Assembly: GCA_006386115.1 (NCBI GenBank)
Contig: VFIW01000038.1
Location: 457,531-521,530 of the forward strand
DNA from: Globisporangium splendens
Taxonomy: Eukaryota; Oomycota; Peronosporomycetes; Pythiales; Pythiaceae
DNA length: 64,000 nucleotides
Reading direction: 5' to 3'
The position numbers and the translations under genes are program-made. The notes under the pieces are model-generated. The model was given only the letters and a program-made list of their open reading frames with translations, was not told where the DNA came from and ran no database searches. Below, piece after piece: positions 20,334-32,500 of this stretch; position 1 is the stretch's first letter, and every line of letters starts with the position of its first letter.

Positions 20334-20488
20334 GCAGGTCATATTGACCGAAAGGGCACCATCCACGTAGGACACCACCCTAGCAAACCCAGTTCAGTAT
20401 ATTGACACCCTCCACTTAGTGACATGCATATTCAAACCGATACATATTCGTTAGGAGAGGTTACTAACTGGTAATATATCATCATTTC
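20334..20488 (+). other. 3' UTR of A3
   Basis: 155 clean bases matching A2, with hairpins at the same offsets (outer stem 20353-20381). Confidence 0.55.
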
Positions 20489-20549
20489 TCTGTTCTAATC
20501 AGTGTGAAAACTGATTGCCGGGCGACAAACCCGGCTTTATTTTCACATT
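20489..20549 (+). ncRNA. Truncated U2 snRNA fragment between A3 and B1
   Basis: Same 61-bp piece (C variant). Downstream the sequence switches to the family B 5' UTR; the Sm-like ATTTTTG of A junctions reads ATTTCTG here. Confidence 0.8.
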
Positions 20550-20821
20550 TATTTCTGAGCTCGGTCGGACTGCGAGCAGCTTGCTGCCTCGTCTCTGGCT
20601 CGGTTTCCCGGGGATTGCACCTTCCCCCGGCGAGGCCAACCCTCTATATTACGGTAGTTGTCTATTCCCTTGTTATCTTTACTGTGTTGTTTATATTTGC
20701 TACCCTTCTATTTCGCTATTGTTCTTTCTGCTCTTTCGGTAGTCGGAAACAGTACCTAATTAGACAGGCGCAGAGTAGACAGGCGGTAGTGTAACTTGCG
20801 TGTCAAAAAAAAAAAAAGAAG

Positions 20822-20854
<33 letters not shown>

Positions 20855-20996
20855 AAGTCGACCCCACAAAAGAGCACTTTGCCACGCTTCTAGAGCGAAC
20901 TAAAACAAAAGAAAAACACCAAAAGTAAGAAGACACGCAGGGCTACAAGAGAACACAAGGAATAGATAATTTCACCGTAATATATTAACAGTTGGT
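20550..20996 (+). promoter_or_regulatory. Structured 5' UTR of B1
   Basis: 447 bases without a convincing gene. Hairpin I (20557-20601) nests GAGC/GCTC, GAC/GTC, GAG/CTC and CAGC-TT-GCTG. Hairpin II (20608-20630) matches family A. GCCTCG (20586-20591) could pair with CGAGGC (20631-20636), matching the A pseudoknot possibility. Then come a T-rich stretch, an A-rich tract (20805-20849) and about 145 bases leading to the start codon. Confidence 0.55.
20805..20849 (+). repeat. A-rich tract in B1 5' UTR
   Basis: About 45 bases of nearly pure A interrupted by GAAG. Its length differs among B1, B2 and B3, as expected for slippage or sequencing uncertainty. Confidence 0.85.
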
Positions 20997-21800
20997 ATGC
21001 GTCTCTACTGGCCCCGTTTCGAGACCCGCGACCGCGCGGACTCCATCGGGAGCAACGCCTCCACTGTCTCGTCCAGTCAGGGGTCGCTCGGCAGCGATGC
21101 CGGCTTCCTCCTAGACAGCGACGAGGACAGCGACGTCGAGGACGACCTCGACAACGACGAAGACCACCACCACCACGCTCACGAAGACCCGCCGCCGCCA
21201 CCACCACCCCAAACCCGCGCCACGGTCACGGAGGTGCACCCGCACAGAGGACCACACTACGTGTGCACTCTGTGTGGGTTCAGCGCCCCCCACATGTTCG
21301 TGCTCGGCCGCCACCGCGCACTCGCACACGAGAATGACCACTTTGTGGACATCTTCACGTGCGAGTGTGCGTGCGACCGGCACTTTACCACCCGCGGTGC
21401 TGCTGCTAACCACGAACGTGGATGCAGCACCGCCCAGAACACTACCACACTTGGCCTTGCGCCACAGAATGATGGTCCTGACCCGGAGACAGCCGCGCCA
21501 AGCAGCATCCCCGAGCCAGGGCCATCCCCAACCACGATGTCCCCCCTCGCCACGGTACCCGAGCGCACTTCAACGTGCACGAGTACCGTCGGCTACCAAA
21601 CCGAGGGTGCCAAGAGGCGCCGCCTCGCCCCTCCCCTCCCCGATGACGAACGTCAGCAAGGTGCCAGTGTACCCCCCTCCCAGACGACGGTGTTCCTCAC
21701 CGACCTGCTGACGCTCACCCGGTACCGAGTACACCAAGACAACGACGCCGCACACCCAGTCCCCCCTCCAGCGACGACAACGACAACAACCAACACTCAG

Positions 21801-21875
21801 GTAAGTATAGTGAACTCAAATGAAATGGTTATTAACTATGATTATGCCCCCACAGCGACGGTTTTCGGCCCCCAG
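21801..21875 (+). other. Predicted intron in B1 (75 nt, in frame)
   Basis: Starts CAG|GTAAGT, has a TTAAC branch-like motif (21832-21836), and ends TTTTCGGCCCCCAG|ACC. Its length is a multiple of three and it contains no stop, so both spliced and unspliced RNAs stay open in this copy. The nearer AG (21854-21855) would shift the frame and stop soon after. The B3 copy supports this boundary. Confidence 0.6.
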
Positions 21876-22385
21876 ACCGAAAATCCAATATACGAAAACG
21901 AGAATCCGAGCACCTACGAAGACGACGACGCATGGGCGGAGTCAACCGACAGTGCCCGAGCACAAATCGACATCCCTCCGGCCCAGACCAGCTTTTTTGA
22001 CGAAGAAAACTCAAGTTTGGATGCGGCAATTGCGGTTTCTGGCCCTGGGACCGCCGTAACGGCTGATCTCAGGCCAGGAACTCCACGCACAACCGCCGCA
22101 ACATGTGAGATGACCCAGGACCCAGCTCCAATGACTGGTCTGAGTGCAGAACCGGCACTTTTGACCCAATTTGGACCTGGTGCACCTACGAACCCAGCTC
22201 CAGCGACCAGCCCAAGTACGGAAAGTGCACTTTTGACCAGATTTGGTGCAAATGCAACCAGGGACCAAGCATCTGGTGCTAGTCCAGGGCCTGTGTCAGC
22301 TATTGCTGGTGGCACAGGAGCAAATGCAAGACCAGAACCGACCGAAAGTGCACTTCCGCGTGCGCGGCCACCCCGCGCGAACCTA

Positions 22386-24219
22386 ACTACTGCTCGGAAC
22401 AGTAGTTTGGGCCCCAGAAATGCAATTTCTGTGGGGGAAAGTGCAAATGCACGCACAACTACTGCTCCGAGCAGTAGTTTGAGCCATGAGAACGCTCCGC
22501 CCGTGCCAGAGAATGCTCTAGCACGTCCAACTACTGCTCGGAACAGTAGTTTGGGCCCCAGAAATGCAATTTCTGTGGTGGAAAGTGCAAATGCACGCAC
22601 AACTACTGCTCCGAGCAGTGGTTTGAGCCATGAGAACGCTCCGCCCGTGCCAGAGAATGCTCTAGCACGTCCAACTACTGCTCGGAACAGTAGTTTGGGC
22701 ACCAGAAATGCAATTTCTGTGGGGGAAAGTGCAAATGCACGCACAACTACTGCTCCGAGCAGTAGTTTGAGCCATGAGAACGCTCCGCCCGTGCCAGAGA
22801 ATGCTCTAGCACGTCCAACTACTGCTCGGAACAGTAGTTTGGGCCCCAGAAATGCAATTTCTGTGGGGGAAAGTGCAAATGCACGCACAACTACTGCTCC
22901 GAGCAGTAGTTTGAGCCATGAGAACGCTCCGCCCGTGCCAGAGAATGCTCTAGCACGTCCAACTACTGCTCGGAACAGTAGTTTGGGCCCCAGAAATGCA
23001 ATTTCTGTGGGGGAAAGTGCAAATGCACGCACAACTACTGCTCCGAGCAGTGGTTTGAGCCATGAGAACGCTCCGCCCGTGCCAGAGAATGCTCTAGCAC
23101 GTCCAACTACTGCTCGGAACAGTAGTTTGGGCCCCAGAAATGCAATTTCTGTGGGGGAAAGTGCAAATGCACGCACAACTACTGCTCCGAGCAGTGGTTT
23201 GAGCCATGAGAACGCTCCGCCCGTGCCAGAGAATGCTCTAGCACGTCCAACTACTGCTCGGAACAGTAGTTTGGGCACCAGAAATGCAATTTCTGTGGGG
23301 GAAAGTGCAAATGCACGCACAACTACTGCTCCGAGCAGTAGTTTGAGCCATGAGAACGCTACGCCCGTGCCAGAGAATGCTCTAGCACGTCCAACTACTG
23401 CTCGGAACAGTAGTTTGGGCCCCAGAAATGCAATTTCTGCGGGGGAAAGTGCAAATACACGCACAACTACTGCTCCGAGCAGTAGTTTGAGCCATGAGAA
23501 CGCTCCGCCCGTGCCAGAGAATGCTCTAGCACGTCCAACTACTGCTCGGAACAGTCGTTTGGGCCCCAGAAATGCAATTTCTGTGGGGGAGAAAGAAATT
23601 GCAGACAACCAACTACTGCTCCGAGCAGGTTTGAGGCCTAATAGATGGAACGCTCGCCGTTGCCATGAGAATGCTCTAGCACCGTTGACTACTAATACTG
23701 CTAGGAAACAGTAGTTTTGGGCCCAAGAAATTGCCTATGATTTCTGTGGGAGGGGCAATGAAACGTGCAACTGGCACCACCATCCATATGCTCGGCAGTA
23801 GTTTGGAGCCATCGAATGATGAACGATCCGCCCGTGGCAGAGAATGTCTATAGCACGTCACAACTACTGCTCGGAACCAGTAGTTTGGGCCCCAGAAATG
23901 CCAACGTTTTCTGTGGGTCGGGAGTGAAAGTTGCAAATGCACACGCCAACACACTGCTCCGAGCAGCTGTTTTGCGCCATGAGATGAAAACGCTCCGACC
24001 CGTGCTAGGTAGAATGCTCGAGCAACGTCCAAATACTGCTCGGAACAGTAGTTTGGGCCCCAGAAATGCAATTTCTGTGGGGGAAAGTGCAAATGCACGC
24101 ACAATTACTGCTCCGAGCAGTAGTTTGAGCCATGAGAACGCTCCGCCCGTGCCAGAGAATGCTCTAGCACGTCCAACTACTGCTCGGAACAGTAGTTTGG
24201 GCCCCAGAAATGCAATTTT
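22386..24219 (+). repeat. 144-bp coding minisatellite in B1 (about 12.7 units)
   Basis: Nine clean units begin every 144 bases from 22386 to 23538. A damaged stretch of about three units follows, then a clean unit from about 24033 and a final partial unit. Each encodes 48 aa. Almost the whole unit is a string of inverted repeats: ACTACTG/CAGTAGT, CAGAAAT/ATTTCTG, GTGCA/TGCAC, an 11-bp arm AACTACTGCTC/GAGCAGTAGTT, and AGAG/CTCT. Confidence 0.9.
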
Positions 24220-27200
24220 GGAGGCGGCTAGTACAGCGATGAGAACGAGGACTCAAGGAGAGCGAACCCTCACCGCGAACCCATTGAATTGGAGGTCAGA
24301 CACGGTGCCAGCGGCCCGTCCTGACCGAAATGAGCGAGTTTTGACGGCGAGACCGTCTCGATGGCGATCCGCAACCACTCCTACGACGCCAACCACGACT
24401 GAAGCTATCAACGAGACCCTGGCGACCACGACAACGACCCAAGCGATCACGCCAGAAGCACCAGACGACGGCCGGCCATGGTTATTGAGATTTGATGGAG
24501 CATGTCCAGGAAATCCAGGGAAAGGAGGCGCTGGATCAGCCCTCTATGAACCTGGAGGAGCCATCCTCTGGACATGCCACCACTTTCTACCCGAGAATTT
24601 CAACACAAACAACACCGCCGAGTACACAGCGTTACTCGACGGCGTCCAGGCGGCCAAACGACATGGAGCAAGGCGACTCCGAGTGGAAGGGGATAGCATA
24701 CTCGTCATCAGGCAGGTCCGAGGCATATATGCATGCGGCAATAAGCGTCTGAGAGCACTTAGAAACCGCATCCTCGGATGCCTACGGAGCCTCGACAGCT
24801 TCGAGCTCCACCACATCGACCGCAAGGCAAACACCCAAGCGGACGCACTCGCAAACCGTGCACTCGACCACGCCGCAACGAAATCGGTGTGCGCGGTGCA
24901 CGGTGCTGGCGATGACCGATGCTGGACCCCGATCCAACGGAAGACGACCTCGCAGCGGCCAGACCCAGAGGCCACCGTCGATGAGGAAATGAAGGAAACC
25001 AGCGACGATGACGAAGAAGAAGTAGTGCGCCGTGATGAGGGAGAGGTGTACGCACCTGTACGACTGGAACCAGGCACGATTCCGGCAAAACGACCAAGAC
25101 TGCAACTACGAGCGCTGAGTGAGAACGAGGATGAAAAGAGCCGAGCGATAATAGAGAGGTTCGCCAAGAAGATGGCCACCAAGATCACCGACTGTGAGGA
25201 TTGGGAAACCGGAGAAGGATATATTACAGCACTTACTATGCAAATGTATGACCTACTCCAGGAGTACTCCACAACGAAGAAACCCCGATCAATGATGAAG
25301 ACCAAGAAGAAAACCACAGCGACCAAGACGATGATGCGACCACCACGACCAAGCACACAGCACCGTGAAGCGCGACTTGAAGAAGCACTCGACGACCTGA
25401 TCATCGCACAGCGGGCTGAACCCAGCCAACAAGGACGCATCCAAAAAGCACGTCGGCGGGTGGGCCGAGTGAAAGTGGCAATCCTGAGATCAAAGCTCCG
25501 GCTCAAATTTGAGCAAAAAGAAAAAGAGTGCGTACAGGAACTCCTCCGAGGAGTGAACGAGGACGTCACTGAGGGTCCAATGGAAGACACCACCTGTCCC
25601 ATCGGCAGGGAGGACCTGTACGCATTCTTCCAAGGCGTCAACACACCGAACATGGTGTTTGACTTTGACAGCGATGTAGGAGCACCGTTCCGAGCGGTGC
25701 TCCAGCGGCTGCCACCCCCGGAGCAGGTCCGAGAGGCATTAACCGATGACCTCACGATAGATGAGATCGAGGACCAACTCCAGATCGTGAACGGTGCCTC
25801 CAGCCCCGGACTGGATGGCATCGGCCACGATGTATATAAGCACTTCCGGCTCCAGTTGCTACCCGCACTCCACGCAGCCTTCAGCTTCTGCTGGAAGCAC
25901 AGAAAGGTCCCCACTGCGTGGAAAGTGGGCACGGTCAGGCTCCTATACAAAAAGGGAGACCCGAACCAACCCAGCAACTGGAGACCGATATGCTTGCAAC
26001 AATGCATCTACAAGCTCTACTCAGGCATCCTTGCGAAGAGATTCACTCGTTGGATGGACACCAACGAGCGATTCTCACTAGCGCAGAAGGGATTCAGAGC
26101 ATTCAATGGATGCCACGAACACAACTTCCTGAGCACCTCGCTCCTCGACCAAACGAGACGGATGCACAGGAAGTTGTACAACGTGTGGTATGACCTGAAG
26201 AATGCCTTCGGGTCCCTGCCACAGGAGCTCATGTGGCGAGTCCTCGGGATGCTCCGAGTCGATGCTGCTTTCATCGAGCGCGCTCAGAACATCTACGAGG
26301 ACTCCCACTTTGTCGTGAACAACGCCCACGATGGCCCCACGGACCCCATCCGCCAGGAGATCGGCGTGTACCAGGGTTGCCCGCTCAGTCCGTACCTCTT
26401 CATTGCGGCCCTGATACCGCTGCTCCGAGGGCTCCAGGAGCTACCTGGCGTGGGAGTGCCGCTCGCGGAGAACTTCAGACCATGTGTCTCGGCGTACGCC
26501 GACGACATCAAGATCTTCAGTGACTCCGCGAGCGGCATCAGGTCAGCGCACCAACTAGTGGAACGCTTCCTGAAATGGACCACGATGCGAGCCAACCCGT
26601 CCAAGTGCGCTCTGCTGGCGGTAACCACGAACTCCCGTGGGAACCCTGAGCTCGACACCGAGCTCCAGCTGCATCTGGACGGCACCCCGATACCCAGGCT
26701 CACTCTCAGCGACAGCTATGCATACCTAGGTATCGGGGATGGCTTTGACCACATCCAGCGCAGGTTTGCCTTGGTGCCAAAGCTGGGGGAGTTGAAAAAG
26801 AACGTGGTGGCACTCCTCCGCTCACCTTTGGCACCATGGCAGATCCTGAAGGCAGTGAAGACGTACATCTACCCCCAGGTAGAATACGCGCTCCGCCATC
26901 TCAGGCCCCTGCACTCCCAACTCCAGGGTTTCGACCGCGTACTGAGCAAGGGTCTGAGGCACCTCCTCCGCCTACCCAGTTCCGCCACCACAGCGTTCAT
27001 GTACGCACCGACATCCCATGGAGGCCTGGGGCTACTGCCACTCACCGAGCTCCATGCAGCACTGCAGATAGCTCATGGGTGGCAGATGCTCCACTCCAAA
27101 GACCACACCATCCAGGCGGTGGCGCGCACGCAGATCACGCAGATCATACGAAAGCGCTACCGGCTGGATGAAGAGTACTGGAAGGAGCGCACCGAGGAAG

Positions 27201-28843
27201 CCATCCAACGCTTCCTCAACTCCGACCTGGACTCATCGCTCACGAACATCAGGAAGCGAAGGAACGGCGACATCGGCTCGCTCTGGACAGACATCCAGCG
27301 CCACCTGGCCACACACCAGCTCCGACTAGCCGATGTCGTCGACCCCAGCTCCGGCGAGCGACAGTGGCTCCAATTGAAGACCCCGAGCTCCAGGGACTGG
27401 CTCGAGCACACCACCGTGCTCCGACAGGTCAAGCTCCACATGAAGAATGCACACCTAAACAGGTGGAAGGAGATGTCGGACCAAGGACGCACGGTGCGAG
27501 CTCAGGGCGGTCCCGGGAGCTCATTCCTCACGCGTGGCACCTGCATGTGGGACAATGACTATGTCTTTGCAGTCCAAGCGCGCCTCAATCAGCTGGACAC
27601 CAGGTCGGTGCTCAAGCGGAAAAGGGTGCGTACGAACGCCACATGCCGGTACGCTGAGTGCCGGAGCACGGAGACACTAGCCCACGTGCTGAACCACTGC
27701 CCCGGCACCAGCGACGCGGTGACCAAGCGCCACGACTCCGCGTTGAAGCTGATTACCGACACACTCCAGCCCCGAGTGCTCCGATCGCAGGAGCGACTCC
27801 AACTCCGAGTCAACCAGACGGTCGAAGGTATGGCAGGTCAGCTCCGGCCAGACCTCCAGCTCTTCGACACCAGGAGCAAGACGGTGGTGGTCGCCGACCT
27901 GGCGATCACCTACGAAGACCACCAGCAGGACGGACCCGAGTTTTCCAGCCTAGCGGCCTCAGCCCAGCGCAAGATTGAGAAGTACCAACCCATCAAGGCG
28001 CATTTGATGCAGCAAGGATGGACGGTACACCTATCTGCACTGGTGTACGGCTCGCTCGGCTCGGTGCTACCTGGGAACTTCAAGGTATACACCGAGGAGC
28101 TCGGGCTCCTGAAGAAGGATGCCAGGCGGCTCAACACCACCATCTCGACCGAAGCGATCAAGGCGAGCCGCCGCATCTGGAACCTCCACTGCGCCCTACA
28201 CCGAGGGCCAACCCGACGTGTGGAGACGCAAGCGACGACGCATCCAGATCCAGTCCAGATCCAGACTCCAGACCGACGACTCCAGGCCAGTCCTGCTCAA
28301 CTCCAACATGATCCAGCACCAGAACGCCGGCCCCAACCCACGGACACCCGGGCACCAGCCCCGGAGCAGCGAAAACGACGCGTGCGAATCACGGCACCGG
28401 CACCGGAGCAACAACAGGGAGATCGGCCAGCCACGAACTCGGCACCAGACGAACGGCAGCGACACCAGACGCTCCAGCACCGGCATCCAGCACCTCCAGG
28501 ACGACAACCCGAGCTCCAACACCGACTCCCGCCCGTGCGGAACCAGCCCAACCAGCCCCGGCACCGGCGCCCGACGCTCCGAGGTGGAGCTCCGGTGCAC
28601 CGAGCTCCAGCGACCGAAACGACGCGACCGACACCGGAACTTCAACGCGGGCAACCAAGCGGCACCGGAACGCAAGTGAGACGGTCCACACTGTCCACGA
28701 GCATAGCCGGGACAGCAGCAGGGCCCAGATCAGCACCAGCTCCGACCAGAGGGGGGACAGACGGAGAAGCACGGAGGCCCACGCCTCCGGCGCGCGCAGG
28801 CAGATCGACAAGCGACCCCACAGCCACCCGACGACCCCGAAGC

Positions 28844-29020
28844 GCATTCAGTGCGACAGCCGGGGCACCAGCGACACGACAACCCCGACGCGCATACAGT
28901 GCGACAGCCGGGACACCAGCGACACGACCGGCCCGACGCGCATACAGTGCGACAGCCGGGACACCAGCGACACGACCGGCCCGACGCACATTCAGTGCGA
29001 CAGCCGGGACACCAGAGGCG
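28844..29020 (+). repeat. 48-bp coding minisatellite in B1 tail
   Basis: Same four-unit 16-aa repeat as in B0, at the end of the Pro/Arg-rich C-terminal tail. Confidence 0.85.
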
Positions 29021-29068
29021 CCGACACGTGGTCCGGGGGGACCCACCGGCACCAACCAGAGCGTGTAG

Positions 29069-29245
29069 TGACTACACATCAAAAGGACATCGTGCGAACC
29101 CAGCCTCCCCAAGGCTACCAGGGCATCACCCACGTAGGGAACGGCCCTCCAAACCCAAGAGACGCAACATGGTCACAATGAGGTAACCTCTTTATACCTG
29201 ATAACCTCTTTATTTGATCGTTAATTGGTAAATATACATTCTTTC
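29069..29245 (+). other. 3' UTR of B1
   Basis: 177 bases, identical in layout to B0; conserved double hairpin at 29120-29148. Confidence 0.6.
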
Positions 29246-29306
29246 TCTGTTCTAATCAGTGTGAAAACTGATTGCCGGGCGACAAACCCGGTTTTATTTT
29301 CACATT
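29246..29306 (+). ncRNA. Truncated U2 snRNA fragment between B1 and A4
   Basis: Same 61-bp U2 piece (T variant, as at the B0/A1 and A1/A2 junctions). Confidence 0.8.
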
Positions 29307-29505
29307 CATTTTTGAGGGTGTCGCCTGGCAGAGCAGCTTGCTGTGAGCCTGCGACCGGTCTCCCGGGGATTGCACTCTCCCCCGGCGAGGCCCACTACAC
29401 TTGACTCTTTCTACTTTCCGACTTCCTCCCATCCCTCTCTCTCCGCGCACACTCTCTCTTTCTTCTAATTTTAGTCTCGTACTGAATTTAGTTAGTTTAG
29501 AGAGG
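29307..29505 (+). promoter_or_regulatory. Structured 5' UTR of A4
   Basis: Same as A1; hairpins at 29320-29355 and 29363-29385. Confidence 0.55.
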
Positions 29506-32500
29506 ATGCGCTTCTTCTGGCCGCTGCGCGACCGCTCCCCGTCCACGGACAGCGAGTGCTCCACAGCCAGTCAGAGCAGCCTCGCCAGCGACGCGTCTTT
29601 TTATAGCGCAGCTGGCGGGGAGGAGATGAGCACCGCGCCCTCTCGCCCAGCGGACCCGATAGTGGACCTCCGAGGGGATCCGCCAGCGGATCCACTGGGG
29701 GATCCACCAGAGGATCCGCTGGGGGACCAGCCGCCCATGCCGTGCTTCACGTTTGGAGCCGGCTGGGAGCCGCAAGACCCCCTCCGAGTCGCCGCGGGAG
29801 GTGCAAGCTTCCCGGGCCCCCAGCCACCCCCAGGCGCTGCAACTTCGGGCACGGGTGCGCAACCTGCTGCGCCCATTGCACCTCAACGTGCTGCGGCGCG
29901 GACGACCTCTGGCAGAAATGACAGAATCGCGCCGTCCTCCGCGCCGCAGCTCGTTTTTGACATCGAAGCGCCGTCCGCCCGATCCGCTCCGGGCGGACGG
30001 GTCCAAGATCCGAGCGGACGCGCCCTCCCCCCAGCTTTTCTCGGTCTCCCACTGACCGAGAACCGAGCTGATGGCGCTGCCCCAACAGCAGCGCCTCGAG
30101 CCCCGACGCCAGCCGAAGCCCCCCCGACCGCGCCGCCACACTGGCTCGCTCCGCCGACTCTCCCGCCGACCGCCGCCGACTCCCTCCCGACTGCGCGCCC
30201 CCCGCTCTCCCTGACCCCCCTTGTGCTCGCCCAGAACGAGGCGAATCGCTCGCCGATGGGCGAGCACCCGATCTCGCCACCGAGCGTGACGAGATTCCAG
30301 CACCAGCGCCACCGTCTTCCCCCCGTGAACTCTTGCAGCCGCTCAACGGCAGCTCCCAAGACGTGGCGCTGGCGGTGTACGCGCACAACGCCGCGCTCTT
30401 TGAGTGCACGTTGTGTGCGCACACCGCGCGGGATCTCGCCGCGCTCCAACAGCATCGGCGCTCCGCGCACCGCAACACCCGCTTCGTGGACCACTTCCAC
30501 AGCGGGTGCGCGTGCGGCGTGAGCTTTTTCTCGCGTGCGGCGGCGACCAAGCACGCGCGCGAATGTCCAGAGAGCGCGTTCTCGGCCGCCGCCGCCGCGC
30601 GCACCGCAGCGGCCAACACCGCAGGTATGTCTCTCGGCGCCGACGAACGCGACGACCTCGCGTCCGCCGGCGTCTTGCATGATGTTGCATCCCCCGCCTT
30701 TGGCAGCATTTTGCCGGCTGCGCTTGCGACCGCGGCAGACGCACCGAGCGCCACCGCGACCGCAGACGCAGCCACGCAGCAGAGCACTGTGCCCCCCGCT
30801 GCCGCCCAACCCCCCCGGCGTGCGCACGTCCCCCCCGTGCCGCGCGCCCTCTCGCCACCGTCCGCGCTGCGGATTGGTGGCAAACGCCGACGCCTCAACG
30901 GCGACGACGACGACAGCGGCGGTGACCTCGATGTGCTGATGCACGACGAGGACATCGCTGCACACGTGGAGGCGCTCCCAGAGCCGCACCACAACGGCGC
31001 AGCAGCACCTGTGCCGACCGGCCCCGCGACCACGCGCCGCCGCCACACGCGATGGGGACCCAGAGTGCTCGTGAACGTGGCGCGCCTTCCGCGCCGCACT
31101 CACACACGCTGGGGCCCTCCACTCCACCGCGACCACCAGCATGCAGCAAACATGGAGAACTCGAACCAGCTGCGGGTGGCCGCGGCGGAGGACGCAGCGA
31201 CAGCGCGGAACGCGAGCGCAACAGCAGCAGCGACAGCGACGACCGCGCCAACGCGCCAACGACGACGCAGACGACCGACACCAGCGACGAGCGCGGCAAC
31301 CGCGACAACCACGACGACACGCGAACCGACGCCGAGTACGACAACAAGCACCAGAGACGCGCCGACGCGCCAACGACGCCGCGGACGATCGAGAGCGGCG
31401 ACAACAACGACGAGCGCGCCGACTGCGAACACGAGCGCGACGACGGCGACACCTGCGACGACGACACGCGCGACACCTGCGAGCGCGACAACGACAGCAA
31501 CGACTCGAACCAAGGCACCGGGTCCGACGGCAACAGCGACGGCCACAGCTCCGACGGCGACACCATCGGACGCAACCTGGACCCTGCGATTTGACGGCGC
31601 ATGCCGCCACAACCCAGGGCCAGGCGGAGCTGGCGCAGCGCTGTTCGCCCCCGACGGAGCCGTAGTATGGACTTGCGTCCACTACATGCCCGGCACCGAG
31701 ACGAACAACACGGCCGAGTACACGGCCATGCTGACGGGTGTCGAGAGCGCAGTGCAGCACGGCGCCACGAGCCTGCGCGTGGAAGGCGACAGCCACCTTG
31801 TGCTGTCGCAGGTACGCGGCACGTTCGCCTGCGCGAACAAACGCCTGCGCGGCCTGCGCAACCGCGTCCGCGCGGCACTGCGGCGCATCGAGTGCACGCG
31901 GCTGGTGCACATCGACCGGCAGGCCAACGCGCACGCCGACCGCCTCGCCAACCGCGCGCTCGACACCAAGCGCACCAAGACTCAGTGCGCGCAGCACTGT
32001 GAGGGCGATGAGCGCTGCTACCACCCTGAGCGGCCCCTGGCGTCCCGCAGCGAACGGCCGGCACCCGAGCAACAGCGCAGCGACCACGGCGACTCCGCCC
32101 ACGACCACGCCGACAACGACGTGGACATGGAAGCGGACGAGGCCGACGCCGCGACAGCAGCGCGCAATGAAGGCGAGCTCTTTCCGGCCATGCCGCTCAG
32201 CGCGGACGCGTTCCCTGCCCGGCAGCCGCGACTGCGCCTCCGTCAGCTCAGCGACGAGGAATTCGACGCAGCCGCGGCGGCCGTGGAGCAGATGGCGCAG
32301 ATCTGGGCGTGCCGCATTGACGACGCCCCAGATTGGGACACGGGCGAAGGGTACATCCAGGCCCTACCCACCCAGCTCCGCGCCGCGCTCCAGCAGTACA
32401 GCGTCCCCCCGCCCGTCCAGCCGCCAGCGCGCCGCACCCGTGCGCCGCCCAAGCCAGCCCGACCGTCGCGCACTGCGCACGACCACCGCGAGCAGCGTCT

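Larger units (their letters stand above)
14137..20488 (+). mobile_element. Family A Utopia-like retrotransposon A3 (indel-riddled)
   Basis: Full-length unit 79 bp longer than A1 or A2. Two stretches (about 14137-14580 and 17780-19290) differ from the other copies by a dense mix of small insertions, deletions and substitutions. The rest is nearly identical to A2. The edges are abrupt, which fits uncorrected consensus better than evolutionary decay. Confidence 0.8.
20997..29068 (+). pseudogene. Family B polyprotein copy B1, interrupted by an indel-rich patch
   Basis: Start at 20997 gives MRLYWP, homologous to the family A start. Order: acidic Ser-rich N-terminus; C2H2 and CCHC fingers with the same spacing as family A (C-x2-C-x12-H-x4-H, C-x-C-x12-H-x3-C); predicted intron 21801-21875; acidic segment; 144-bp repeats; RNase H; RT with YADD; CCHC knuckle; endonuclease; Pro/Arg tail. 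The frame is open from 20997 to 23714, with or without the 75-nt intron, and again from about 23765 to 29068 in another phase. The break is inside the noisy patch at 23590-24025. All catalytic motifs are in the second part and look intact, so the real locus may be functional. Confidence 0.75.
20550..29245 (+). mobile_element. Family B Utopia-like retrotransposon B1
   Basis: Largest unit in the array, because of an expanded 144-bp coding minisatellite. It has a 447-nt 5' UTR with an A-rich tract, a coding region with a predicted intron, and a 177-nt 3' UTR. One indel-rich patch (about 23590-24025) falls inside the minisatellite. RT and RNase H are clearly homologous to family A but well diverged, so this is a separate lineage at the same target. 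Confidence 0.85.

Noticed and set aside
20504..20794. Small open frames of 75-96 aa over the U2 piece and B 5' UTR
   Set aside because: They start inside the U2 fragment and cover RNA hairpins; hydrophobic content reflects the T-rich stretch. No support for translation.
21801..21855. Shorter version of the B intron ending at the first AG
   Set aside because: Removal of 55 nt (54 in B3) leads to an early stop in all three copies, whereas the distal AG keeps them all open.
21914..23608. A 564-aa minus-strand open frame with repeated units in B1
   Set aside because: It is a by-product of the 144-bp repeat, whose length is a multiple of three; any open phase of one unit is repeated. It has no start context and no homology that I can see.
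22386..24219. CRISPR-like regular repeats
   Set aside because: Units are 144 bp, coding and contiguous, without unique spacers.
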